Positions 9,287-18,512 of a stretch of 24,381 nt of DNA are shown here, in pieces; within the stretch, counting starts at the first letter, position 1; every line of letters begins with the position of its first letter. The stretch spans positions 1 to 24,381 of the forward strand of contig LDJE01063768.1 of the NCBI GenBank assembly GCA_001021135.1. Direction: 5' to 3'. The translations under genes were made by a program, and so were the position numbers. Below the pieces are notes generated by a model that was not told the DNA's origin, ran no database searches, and saw only the letters and a program-made list of their open reading frames with translations. The stretch is from Selaginella kraussiana. Taxonomy: Eukaryota; Streptophyta; Lycopodiopsida; Selaginellales; Selaginellaceae.

Positions 9287-11706
9287 ATGGCAACAGCGGC
9301 GGATCGTAGTAGCTTCCCTTTCATGGACATAGAGGCCTTCCTAGGGTCTGATTACGGCGTTAACAACGAGATGGCTACCGGAGGAGCTGGAATGGAGACG
9401 ACTGACTCGGCCCTTCAGGCCAAACTTATTGGCTTCGTGGATAAGCCCCCTTGCAACTGGACGTATGCAATCTTTTGGCAACTCTCCAACAACGCCAATG
9501 GCCAATGGTAAGTGTTGGTATACTGTCTGTACTGTATGGAATTCTATGGGTATTTTTCTAGGTTGCTTGGCTGGGGAGATGGGCATTTCAGCCCTAGGGA
9601 GACGGAATCGGCTGAGAGCAACAAAGACGCTGAGGACCAGCAGCTGCGAAGAACCATTCTCAGACAGCTCCAGAAACTTTGTAGCCCGGAGGACGACCCT
9701 CTTACGCTGGACCATGTCACCGACACCGAGTGGTTCTACCTCTTGTCCATGTCCTGGAACTTCCCTTGTGGTACCGGGTACGTTATTAGAATGATTAGGT
9801 TAATGTAATCATTAGGTTATTAAATTGGTCCATGAATTTAAGAGACAAGGATTGCAGAATTCCAGGCCGGGCATTTCAACGTAACCAGCCCATCTGGCTT
9901 TCACACCACGAAATTCAGAACCCAGCAAATTCAAAGCTCTGTGACCGCTTGCAATATGCCAAGGTAGTCATTTAATTTGCTTCATTTTCCTTGTGTTCTT
10001 ACACACCCCTTTCTTTGACAGGCTGCACGCATCAAGGTAATGATAAAATCACTTTTTGAAAAGTCTTTTATTTCCCATGTGTGTATATGTAGACGATGGT
10101 CTGTGTACCCACGGGCAGTGGCGTCGTCGAACTCGGATCCACCGAGACGGTAGGGCACAAACCCTAACCCTAATTTTGTGTTGACGTTGACTGTGTCTAG
10201 GTCAACAACGACGAAACCGTGGTTCAAGAGATACGAAATGTTTTCGATCAGCCTTCACCACCTTCGTACCACATGCAGCAGCAACCCGCGCCCCCGCAGC
10301 TGCTGAATGATCCATCGCCAATGTTCCCGCCTCTACCGAGCTCTACCATGATCTCCATGACGGGTCGAGCACAGGACTTCGGCTTCAAAGACAACAGCGG
10401 CTACCACGACAAGTTGAGCTCCTCTGCTATTGGCAGCAACGCCGGCCTCGAGTACATACTATCTTCGCAGGATTACTCCTACGGGGACCTTGGGATAGAG
10501 AACGAAAAGGAGCACAGTCTCCCCGTCATACTTCCCAGCTCAACCTTCCCGACCCGATCGTCGCAGTACGACGACAAGCAGTCGCAGCTGATGAGCAAAA
10601 CGAGCAGCAGACATCCTCCGCACGGCAACCATTTCCAGGCATTCGTTGGTGAGAGCAGCGACATCGTCAATTCTCTCGAGTCGAAGCAGCGCAAGCCAGA
10701 GAATGTGCATAGCAAACCGGCTGGAATGAACACCTACTTGAGGGAGGCCGTGAGCAAGAGTTCCGTCCTGAAGCCGACGATGCAGTCCGTCAAGCAGCAG
10801 CAGCACTCTGATACAAATGCAGGGCCGCTGATGAGCATGAACCCTCCGCGGTCCAGCATTGAGTCGGAGCAAGAATTGGATTCGGAAGCGGAGGTGTCGT
10901 TCAAGGAGGTTGAAAATGTGGTGCAAAAGCCACCGAGGAAAAGAGGAAGAAAACCGGCTAATGATCGGGAGGAACCCCTCAACCACGTCCAGGCCGAGCG
11001 GCAACGCCGTGAAAAGCTCAACCAGCGTTTTTACGCTCTTCGTTCAGTCGTACCAAACGTTTCCAAGGTAAGGTTTTTAGGGTTAGGGTTTCCAAACCCT
11101 ACATTTTGATTAATCTTTTTGCAGATGGACAAGGCATCGTTACTAGAGGATGCAATCACTCATATCAAATCGCTGACGAGTAAGCTACAGGATATGGAAA
11201 CACAGATAAGCGACTTGAAGACTCGCTTGGCTACGAGTCGTGCCGATGCCAAATCCAATGTTGTCTCCGTGGTTTCGGATGTCATCCGTTCCAAATCCAA
11301 TCCCCAGCAGCAGCAGCAACAGCAGTCTGATGCATCAGCGTCTACCGTAGACGACTTAGGCATCTGCGGCCAAGAACAGCAGCACCACCAGCAGCCTGAT
11401 GTCTATGTACACACTTTAGGGTTGGAAGCCATGGTGAGGGTAAAGTGCATGAGGAGGTCGTACCCGCCAGCCAACTTACTAATTGCCTTACAAGACTTGC
11501 ATCTTGACGTCCAACACGCCAGTATATCTTCCGTGGACGATGAGTTGTCGCACACTGTTGTCGTGAAGGTAAACCCAATTAGTACTGTTTGATAATCCCT
11601 CATTGACTGTTTGATCGTGCAGATGAAAGAAACAGTGCCCAGGGAACAGTTGCACTCTGCCATTAGCCGGGCATTTAATCCGTCCACTAAACAGGGCAGC
11701 AGTTGA
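9287..11706 (+). CDS. MYC2-type (group IIIe) bHLH transcription factor
   Basis: Eight exons (9287-9507, 9562-9777, 9858-9963, 10022-10036, 10093-10149, 10201-11067, 11125-11568, 11623-11706) encode 669 residues. The bHLH-MYC N-terminal domain (about 43-205) holds [20 protein letters not shown], the JAZ-interaction region of MYC2-like factors, then [25 protein letters not shown] and [16 protein letters not shown]. The middle (206-450) is low-complexity. RKRGRKP (451-457) leads into the basic region with H467, E471 and R475 for E-box contact, then helix-loop-helix to about 515. A Q-run (QQQQQQQ) and a C-terminal ACT-like dimerisation region follow. In flowering plants this family is the core of jasmonate responses, repressed by JAZ proteins. 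That role is inferred. Exon 4 is a 15-nt microexon, and intron 6 splits the loop at VSK/MDK. The angiosperm relatives I know are intronless. Confidence 0.93.
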
Positions 11707-12061
11707 CTTGTACATATGGGTCTATATGCAATTTTCCAATTAGAATTGCCAGAGGAGTCGGGGTCCACTTGAAAAATGTTTATAGACCATGCCTCCCCAG
11801 GGGACAAGCATGGCGAATCTATGCACGTATGTCTTGGGGAACAGACGTGTCCCTCGGGAACAGACTTGGACTTCGGAATAGAATATCTTTGGGACATCCT
11901 TAACCAAGACTGGCTTTGCTCATTCGTTGTTTCCTCTGTCATATGATCATATTTGTAGCTCTGTTGTGGATTTGCATGTTGCTGCTATAGTGTTAAGTAA
12001 AAACTCGCACAAGCAGATGACTTAACATACAAAGGCACTTCTCGACACATCAGCGTGGAAT
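11707..12061. other. Spacer: bHLH 3' UTR and upstream region of PPR gene A
   Basis: No coding exon or recognisable RNA was found in these 355 bp. GAATAGAATATC (11876-11887) is AT-rich but not a canonical poly-A signal. The PPR start codon context is GGAATATGAAATG. Confidence 0.4.
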
Positions 12062-13711
12062 ATGAAATGTGAAATGGAGTTGACCATCGATGATGTGCTT
12101 GCCGACTTAAAATCTTGCAGCTTAAAGAGAGATCTGTCATGGGGTAGAATAATACATCTAAAAGCATTAGAAATCAATTTTAACGCTTACCTGTATATTT
12201 CAAATGCACTCATCACTATGTATGGCAAGAGCAAGAGCATGATCGAAGCACAAGACGTATTTGACAATGTGCAGACTCCCAACGTCGTGTCCTGGACCGC
12301 TCTTCTTTCGGGATATGCAGAGGCAGGTAATGGACATGCCTGCTTGACTTGGTTCTACAAAATGAAGGCTTCTGGATTTTCACCCGATTCTGTAACATAT
12401 GTTGCGGTTTTGAAGTCTTGTGCAGCGAATACACAAGGTACCGAAAAGCAGTGCTTGCAAAATGCCAGAAACATACACTCGGAGATTGGACCTCGTAAAA
12501 TGAATAACTATGTGCAAAACACTCTCATTTACATGTACTCCAAGTTTGGGGCCATGAAGGAAGCGCGTAGAGTGTTTGCTGATATGCAAAAGCCCAACGT
12601 TGTGTCTTGGACTGCTCTGATCTTGGGCTATGCAGAAAACGGGGAGGGAAGAATTGCTCTTGACATGTTTTCAAGGATGAAGGCTAGTGGATGTGTACCT
12701 GATTGTATAGCATACGTTGCTGCTCTTAAAGCCTGCACAGTCCTTGCAGTGACTGAACAAGGAAATAGTCAATGTCTTGAGCACGGCAAAAAAATACATT
12801 CAGAGATTGGCTGCCACTTGAATCAGTATTCACAGAATGCACTCATAGACATGTATTCCAAATGTGGAGACATGGTACTCGCTCATGAGGTCTTTAACAA
12901 CACAAAATACCCCAACGTGGTGTCCTGGACTGCGCTTATTCTGGGCTATGTTGAAAATGGAGAAGGGTATGTTGGCCTGGATATTTTCTGCAGGATGAAG
13001 GCGAGTAGCTGTGCCCCGGATACTTTGACGTATGTTGCTACTTTCAAAGCATGTGCTTTGATTGGTGCTTTGGGTCTCGGACGAAAGTTCCACTCACAGA
13101 TAAGTGAATTCAATTTTGAGGTGGTAACGTCGCTGGTAGACTTCTATGCAAAATGTGGAAGTATGGTTGAATCTCGCAAAGTATTTGATTTGCATGCAGA
13201 AGGGAGGTCCATTCCAACATGGAATGCACTATTGGCGGGATACGGGAGCTTCGGTGACATTGATTCCATGTTCACTCTATTTGAAAGAATGCAAGAACAA
13301 GGGTACCGTCCAAATGATGTCACCTTTGTATGTGTATTATTGGCCTGTAGCCATGCAGGTCTTGTGCTAAAAGCATCGGAGTACTTTGAGGCAATGACTC
13401 TGAAGTATAATGTTTTTCCGAACATCAAACATTACAACTGCATGGTTGATGTTCTGGGACGTAAAAATGAGCTGAACAAGGCTCTTGCATTGATAAAAAA
13501 TATGCCTTGCAAGCCGGACTCAGTGATATGGATGACACTACTTGGTGCTTGTTGCAAATGGAAGAACATTGAGATTGGAAGGGACGCTTTTGAGGCGCTG
13601 GTAGATATAAGCAAGAAAAATGGGCCTGCATATGTGCTTATGGCTCGTTTATACAGTAAGAGTGGCATGTGGAAGGAGCAACAAAGGCTGTTGCAAGATC
13701 TTCGATCTTGA
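12062..13711 (+). CDS. PLS-type PPR protein (copy A), no DYW domain
   Basis: Intronless, 549 residues. It has alternating long and short PPR motifs: repeated VVSWTALxxGYAExG (S), ALDMFSRMKASGCVPD (P) and KKIHSEIG-type L motifs, each L block preceded by an expanded loop (LAVTEQGNSQCLEHG and equivalents). The C-terminus has the E-type region (HYNCMVDVLGRKNELNKALA, IWMTLLGACCKWKNIEIGRD) and stops at RLLQDLRS. It therefore lacks the E+ and DYW deaminase parts. Proteins of this class bind organelle RNA sequence-specifically, typically for C-to-U editing with partners. No clear N-terminal targeting peptide is visible in the 14 residues before LADLKSCSL. A missed upstream exon or alternative start is possible. 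It is a close paralog of the gene at 16574-18262. Confidence 0.93.
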   Translation: MKCEMELTIDDVLADLKSCSLKRDLSWGRIIHLKALEINFNAYLYISNALITMYGKSKSMIEAQDVFDNVQTPNVVSWTALLSGYAEAGNGHACLTWFYKMKASGFSPDSVTYVAVLKSCAANTQGTEKQCLQNARNIHSEIGPRKMNNYVQNTLIYMYSKFGAMKEARRVFADMQKPNVVSWTALILGYAENGEGRIALDMFSRMKASGCVPDCIAYVAALKACTVLAVTEQGNSQCLEHGKKIHSEIGCHLNQYSQNALIDMYSKCGDMVLAHEVFNNTKYPNVVSWTALILGYVENGEGYVGLDIFCRMKASSCAPDTLTYVATFKACALIGALGLGRKFHSQISEFNFEVVTSLVDFYAKCGSMVESRKVFDLHAEGRSIPTWNALLAGYGSFGDIDSMFTLFERMQEQGYRPNDVTFVCVLLACSHAGLVLKASEYFEAMTLKYNVFPNIKHYNCMVDVLGRKNELNKALALIKNMPCKPDSVIWMTLLGACCKWKNIEIGRDAFEALVDISKKNGPAYVLMARLYSKSGMWKEQQRLLQDLRS

Positions 13712-14184
13712 GAGTTTTTTATTGCAGCATTCGTAAGTATGATAGGTTTCATTGGTTGCTTGAGATCTAAATGTCATCCGCAACAGCTCTCTGGCAGACG
13801 CGTCGAGTAACAAAATACAAGCACTCCATTACAGTAACTCGTGTGGGAGCCGTGCCCTTGACACTTCTATTATAAGGTACGTACAATTTCCCCCTAGCTC
13901 ACCGTATAAACCACGTATAGTTCAAGCTCGTCACGATGGCGATTATCTTCCATGTAGCTGCAGACTTGACCAAATACGGCTTGTTCTCGCAAATATCTTA
14001 CCCCGACTGCCCTGGTAATGCATCTGGTGTCTTTGCCTCCATGCAGCCCTCTGCGAACACTCGGAAAAAAAAAACAATCCCTAAACCCTACCACAACTAA
14101 CCCTAAAATCTAAACCTAACCCTAAGTCCTAAACCCTACCTGAAGGTTCCTTTTCCGTGCCAAGAACCCTAATTACACGTAGCC
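13712..14184. other. Spacer with C-rich telomere-like block before the unknown gene
   Basis: There is no supported gene in these 473 bp. The right third (14078-14140) is a block of degenerate CCCTAAA units: CTAAACCCTACC, AACTAACCCTAAAATC, CTAACCCTAAG, CTAAACCCTACC. It forms the promoter/leader side of the gene starting at 14185. An A-run (14065-14074) precedes it. Confidence 0.6.
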
Positions 14185-16098
14185 ATGGCGCGTGTAATGG
14201 ACACCCATGTAGCTTCGCGTCAATCGGCTGCTGATTTCGTAGCTTTGCCTATGTCTCAATCGCCCTCGTCCGGGACTGCTTTTGAAGCCCAGGGTTTGAT
14301 AGATAGGGCGCCAAATTTCTTCAGTTTGGTCCAGGGCCTGAGATCGTTTCTGGTATGTATTGGGCTAATTTTCAAAGTCTGATTCTCAAATCGCAGCAAT
14401 CGTGCGTTGTCGATCCTTCCGTTCGGACATATATATTGTTGAAGGATCTTTCCGACAGTATAATCTACCGCTGCTACGGACGGTGCTACGCCGTTTTTGA
14501 CGAACTTGTGAGAAATGGTAAGCATGTTTAATATCGCTGCTGCTACCGGAACTATGTCGTCGTTGTAGGCATAAAAGACGATGTCACCGCCGCAACTGTT
14601 CTCAAGTTTCTACTCCGCGCTTGTTCAGCTATACTCTTCGATTGCACCAGCGACGCTGTGGACACGATGATAGCTTTCAGCGAGAAGCTGTCCATACGGT
14701 TCTCTAACCACGTAAGTAAAGTATGTGATTGTATTAGTACGTGATTATGCTTTTGAGCAGCAACTGTGGAAGGCGTATGTGTTGTCACTAATGGCTCTTG
14801 CTCTCCCCCTTCCTGATGCACAAGAGAAGCTTTCGAAGCTCCGGCAGTTGAACAATCATATGCTGCTTGCAGAAACCGGTAAGTTGTGTTTTGTCGAAAC
14901 CCTAAACCCTAAATCGGTCTTGTGATTTATCAGCGACCATGAGGCCGGCGAAGTTTTCAGGTCTACCAATGGACTGCCACGAGCTTGTCAGCTGTGGGCT
15001 AGCACTACAAGGTTCTAACCTTAAACCCTAAACCCTAACCCTAACCTAATTGATGGTGCTAGTGTGCATGGACGTTTCCCAGCTGGATAACACAATAATG
15101 CTGTCGGATGTTCTAGAGCTGGCAGATAGTTTGTTCAGCTTTTACTACAACAGATTCTCCTCCGCATTTCTTGAGCGAGGTCTCCAGCTTTACTTGGAAA
15201 GGGGCGTCCATCTTGTTGAGGAAGCCCTGCAACGCTGCCACGACGATAATGCAGGCTCCCAGGCTGGCATTTTGGCGGTAAGCCCTGCTGTTTTTTGCAC
15301 CAAACCCTAATTCTGTTTTCTTATCTTTAGCGTACGATCGTGGAGGTAGTCGATCGTGGAGAGGGTGTGCTTTCTGATGACTTGACCACGTCAGCTCTCT
15401 CCTTGTTTACGAAGGTGGGGTTTAGGGTTTAGGGTTTGGATCTGATGCGGTTGCCTTGTGCAGCTTCTCATGCGGCTTTCATTCAGTGAGCTTGTGCGCC
15501 AGGGTGCTCGTCTCATCCTGCAAAATGGGAAGTCTAGTCAGGTATGAGCCTGTCAGGTTTTTGCTAAACGAGGTTTGTGCCTGCCTTGCTACAGCTAAGG
15601 CCTATGTTGGCCCCATTTCGTGTCCTTGTGATGAACAATTGGCCCAGCACGCCAAATGCTGATGAGGTTTTAGTTCTCAAGGAGCTCGCTGACCTTGTAG
15701 AGCATCTCCTTACTTGGGAAGATATCTCCATCTTCCAAACTGACGAAAAGGAGGAGATTGCCAAGTTGGGCTTCAGGAGAAGCTTCTGGGAACAACTTAA
15801 TATTGTAAGTAGACATTCGGAATGACTTGCTTATATTCTCGATCTTTAGGTGGCAATGGCTGTGAACATTTACCTGGTTATTGCGTGGAAAGAAGTCCAA
15901 GGTGGGAGTGATCACACAGGCTTGCTTAACCGCGCAGACGACGTTAAAAGATGGTTAAACCGTTTGTTGGAGCAGAAAGTAGACGCTAGTCCTCCCAACG
16001 AAGACGAACTGGACCTAACGTATAAGATCATCCGCTATGTGGTTCGAGTGACCGACATGCCACGACTTGTGCATGAGCTGGGCCTGCCAGGCACTTAA
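14185..16098 (+). CDS. Unrecognised helical protein; weak ALF4/glomulin resemblance
   Basis: Ten exons (14185-14352, 14397-14517, 14569-14711, 14761-14878, 14934-15011, 15063-15277, 15331-15414, 15464-15541, 15595-15804, 15850-16098) join in frame through GT-AG introns of 43-56 nt to give 487 residues. That consistency makes it a real gene. The product is rich in Leu and predicted helix (KFLLRACSAILFDC, QLWKAYVLSLMALALPL, GLQLYLERGVHLVEEALQRC), with no signal peptide, membrane span or catalytic motif I recognise. It suggests a HEAT/ARM-like helical repeat scaffold. The C-terminal pattern (VAMAVNIYLVIAWKEVQ, then HTGLL, then a helix with WLNRLLEQ) loosely recalls the ALF4/glomulin family, which regulates cullin-RING ligases through RBX1. 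That is from memory and weak. At least four of the nine introns carry telomere-like repeats. Confidence 0.75.
15012..15062 (+). repeat. Intron made mostly of telomere-like CCCTAAA units
   Basis: This 51-nt intron of the unknown gene reads GT, then CTAACCTTAAACCCTAAACC, CTAACCCTAACCTAATTG and a short tail to AG. About 34 of 51 nt are degenerate plant telomere repeat (C-rich strand as sense). It includes several CTAAC strings matching the branch-point consensus. Confidence 0.85.
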
Positions 16099-16573
16099 TG
16101 CTTCTGATTGACTTGTTACGAATGCTATACCCGTTGTGATGAACTATCAAATTTTGGTCATAGCATGTGATGAGTATCAAATTTCGGACCTGTTATGATA
16201 ACATAATTATGTTTTTGAAATATATTTTAGTTCTAATTTGTTCCCACACAAACATGACGTTGGATCCAAGCAACAACGCTATGGTCCCTCCAATAGTTAA
16301 ATTAACATAAATACAGTGTTGTACATAAACGTTACCTGTCAGAATCGTTTTAGAATCTTTTAGGCTTGTTTAGATTTTAATTCGATAATGAAATTTTCAT
16401 CTAAAAACTATAATCCACTGTAAAATGTAGTGTCAGAGTAGGGATGTACGTAATGACCGGCTCACTTTTGAAAATAGTATTTGAAACCAGCTCAAACATT
16501 TCCCCTGTGGTGACGTCACTTGCCTATACCTGTCACCTGTCTCCTAAACAATTTATTTTAGTGTGCACTCAAA
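16099..16573. other. Convergent 3' spacer between the unknown gene and PPR gene B
   Basis: Both flanking genes end here, so these 475 bp hold two 3' untranslated regions. An imperfect pair, GATGAACTATCAAATTTTGG (16138-16157) and GATGAGTATCAAATTTCGG (16169-16187), lies just after the stop of the unknown gene. The rest is AT-rich with no supported gene. Confidence 0.5.
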
Positions 16574-18262
16574 TTATACAGATTTTGAGAAGTCCCGGGA
16601 CCACGTTTGTGCCAAGAGAACATAAGCAGATGCACTTCGTTTGTTTATGTCTGCTAGAGCCTGAAAGGCCTCCATTCCAATGTCTACATTTCTCCATTTT
16701 CGACAAGCTCCTAACAATGTCGTCCAAATGACTACATCTGGACTGCAAGGCATAGTTCTTATTATGCCAATGGCCTCATTCAACTGATTAGCACGTCCCA
16801 AAACGTCAACCATGCAGTTGTAATGTATAAGAGAAGGCGGAATGTGATACAAACAAGCCATTGTATCAAAGTACTTTATTGCATTTTCAACCAGGCCTGC
16901 ATGGCTACAACATTTGAGGAGACATACAAATGTGACAGCATTTGGTTGCAGACCTTGGTCCTTCATTCTTTCAAATAGTTGAAAAGCGCATACATAGTAA
17001 CCAAATCTACCATATCCGGCTAGCAACGCATTCCATGTGGATATTCCCCTTCTCTTCGGGTGCGAATCGAACATCTCACGTGCTTCAACCACGCTTCCAC
17101 ATTTTGCATAGAAGTCTACCAAGCACGTTACTAGCTCAGTAGTAATTTCATGTCTTACCTCAGAGTGAAACTTACGTCCCAAGGACAAGGCCCCGAGTAG
17201 TCCGCAGGCCTTGATAACCGCAATGTAGGTTACAGAATTTGGCAAACATTCATGTTTCTTCATTTTGGAAAATAAGTCCAGCACAAGACGGCCCTCACCA
17301 TTCTCAGCATACCCCAAAAGTAAAGCTGTCCAGGATATTACATCTGGTTTCTTCAAGTTGTTAAAGATTTCGTAAGCTTCGATCATGCTACCACACGTCG
17401 CATACATGTTAATGAGAGTGCTTTCGACTTGATTATTTAAATGGTTACCGATCTCCATATGTATATTCCTACCTCGCTCCAAACAGGCTCTCTTTCCACT
17501 GTCATCTTCATTCATTGCAAGCGACGTGCATCCCTTCAGAGCAGCGAGAAAAGTCACGAAATTTGGTTTAACACCCGATTTCTTCATCACGGAAAAGATA
17601 TCCAAAGCAGCATAGTGTTCTCCATTGTCTACATACCCCAAGAGCAGAGCGTTCCATGACACAATATCGGGGCTCGGCATACTGTCGAATACACTGCGAG
17701 CTTGGCTTATACTTTTGCACTTGGAGTACATGTCTATGAGCGCGTTAAACACGTAGTGGTTCAAGTGACAACCAATCTCGGAATGTATCGTTTTCCCCAG
17801 TTTCAAACAGTCTCGTTTTTTCTTCATATCTCCACCTACTGCCAGACAAGCACAAGCCTTAAGTGCACAAACATATGTCACCGAAGAAGGCACAAATTTG
17901 AGCTCCTTCATCGAGAAAAGATGAAGGGCAACTTGTGCCTGCTCATTTTCCACGTACCCCAGAAGGAGAGCATTCCAGGAAACCACGCTCGGTGTCTGAA
18001 TACGATCAAATACATAGCGAGCATCTTCCATGCTGCCGCATTTGCAATACATACTGATGATTCCATTAGCAGCATATATATTCAGCTCGTGTCTGCGTTC
18101 TAATGATTTTGCATGGATTATTCTTCCCCATTTCAAGTGTTTTTCCAAGCTACAAGTCTTCAAGTCAACAAGCATGTCATCATGAATACAGTAGCTCACC
18201 TCTCCTACTTGTTGCAGCTTCATCTTCAGGATAGCTACCTGTAAACTCCTTGTGCTGTCCAC
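16574..18262 (-). CDS. PLS-type PPR protein (copy B), no DYW domain
   Basis: Intronless, 562 residues, a paralog of copy A at 12062-13711. Both share LxDLKxCSL...WGRIIHxKxLE at the N-terminus, the repeated L block CLxxGxxIHxEIGxHLN, GALxLGRKFHS, LVDFYAKCGS, TWNALLAGYG, HYNCMVDVLGR and IWxTLLGACxKWxNxxIG. This copy has about 22 extra N-terminal residues (MDSTRSLQVAILKMKLQQVG), which could be a weak targeting signal. It ends in AYVLLAQTWSRDFSKSV, diverging from copy A (AYVLMARLYSKSG) inside the E region and ending about 14 residues earlier after that point. Organelle RNA binding is inferred from the family. The truncated end suggests it needs a separate deaminase partner if it acts in editing. 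Confidence 0.93.
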   Translation of the reverse strand: MDSTRSLQVAILKMKLQQVGEVSYCIHDDMLVDLKTCSLEKHLKWGRIIHAKSLERRHELNIYAANGIISMYCKCGSMEDARYVFDRIQTPSVVSWNALLLGYVENEQAQVALHLFSMKELKFVPSSVTYVCALKACACLAVGGDMKKKRDCLKLGKTIHSEIGCHLNHYVFNALIDMYSKCKSISQARSVFDSMPSPDIVSWNALLLGYVDNGEHYAALDIFSVMKKSGVKPNFVTFLAALKGCTSLAMNEDDSGKRACLERGRNIHMEIGNHLNNQVESTLINMYATCGSMIEAYEIFNNLKKPDVISWTALLLGYAENGEGRLVLDLFSKMKKHECLPNSVTYIAVIKACGLLGALSLGRKFHSEVRHEITTELVTCLVDFYAKCGSVVEAREMFDSHPKRRGISTWNALLAGYGRFGYYVCAFQLFERMKDQGLQPNAVTFVCLLKCCSHAGLVENAIKYFDTMACLYHIPPSLIHYNCMVDVLGRANQLNEAIGIIRTMPCSPDVVIWTTLLGACRKWRNVDIGMEAFQALADINKRSASAYVLLAQTWSRDFSKSV

Positions 18263-18512
18263 TAGATAACCAACCTGTCCTATTATGAATCCGTAGCTTT
18301 AAAGTGTTGGACATTGCTCAAAACACTTTGTGTCATTCTAAAACAACGCCTTATACTTGAAAAATGTATCAAAACCGCGCCTCATTTTCGTTACGGAAAA
18401 TCAATTAGCTGTTATACAGCGCTAAATAAACAAAACGTTTGCTTGTATAATTTATAGTTTATCTTGTACTTCCGTGGCGTCCTTATTTCATTTAGTGGTC
18501 CACCATTTGCTG
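18263..18512. other. Spacer: PPR gene B promoter and ABCG 3' UTR
   Basis: 250 bp, AT-rich. Both neighbours are on the minus strand, so this holds the ABCG transcript end and the PPR B promoter. No further gene seen. Confidence 0.45.

Noticed and set aside
10479-11004. Antisense open frames inside the large bHLH exon
   Set aside because: They lie opposite a confirmed exon and have low-complexity translations.
17702-18103. Plus-strand open frame inside PPR gene B
   Set aside because: Antisense shadow of the PPR coding sequence on the minus strand.
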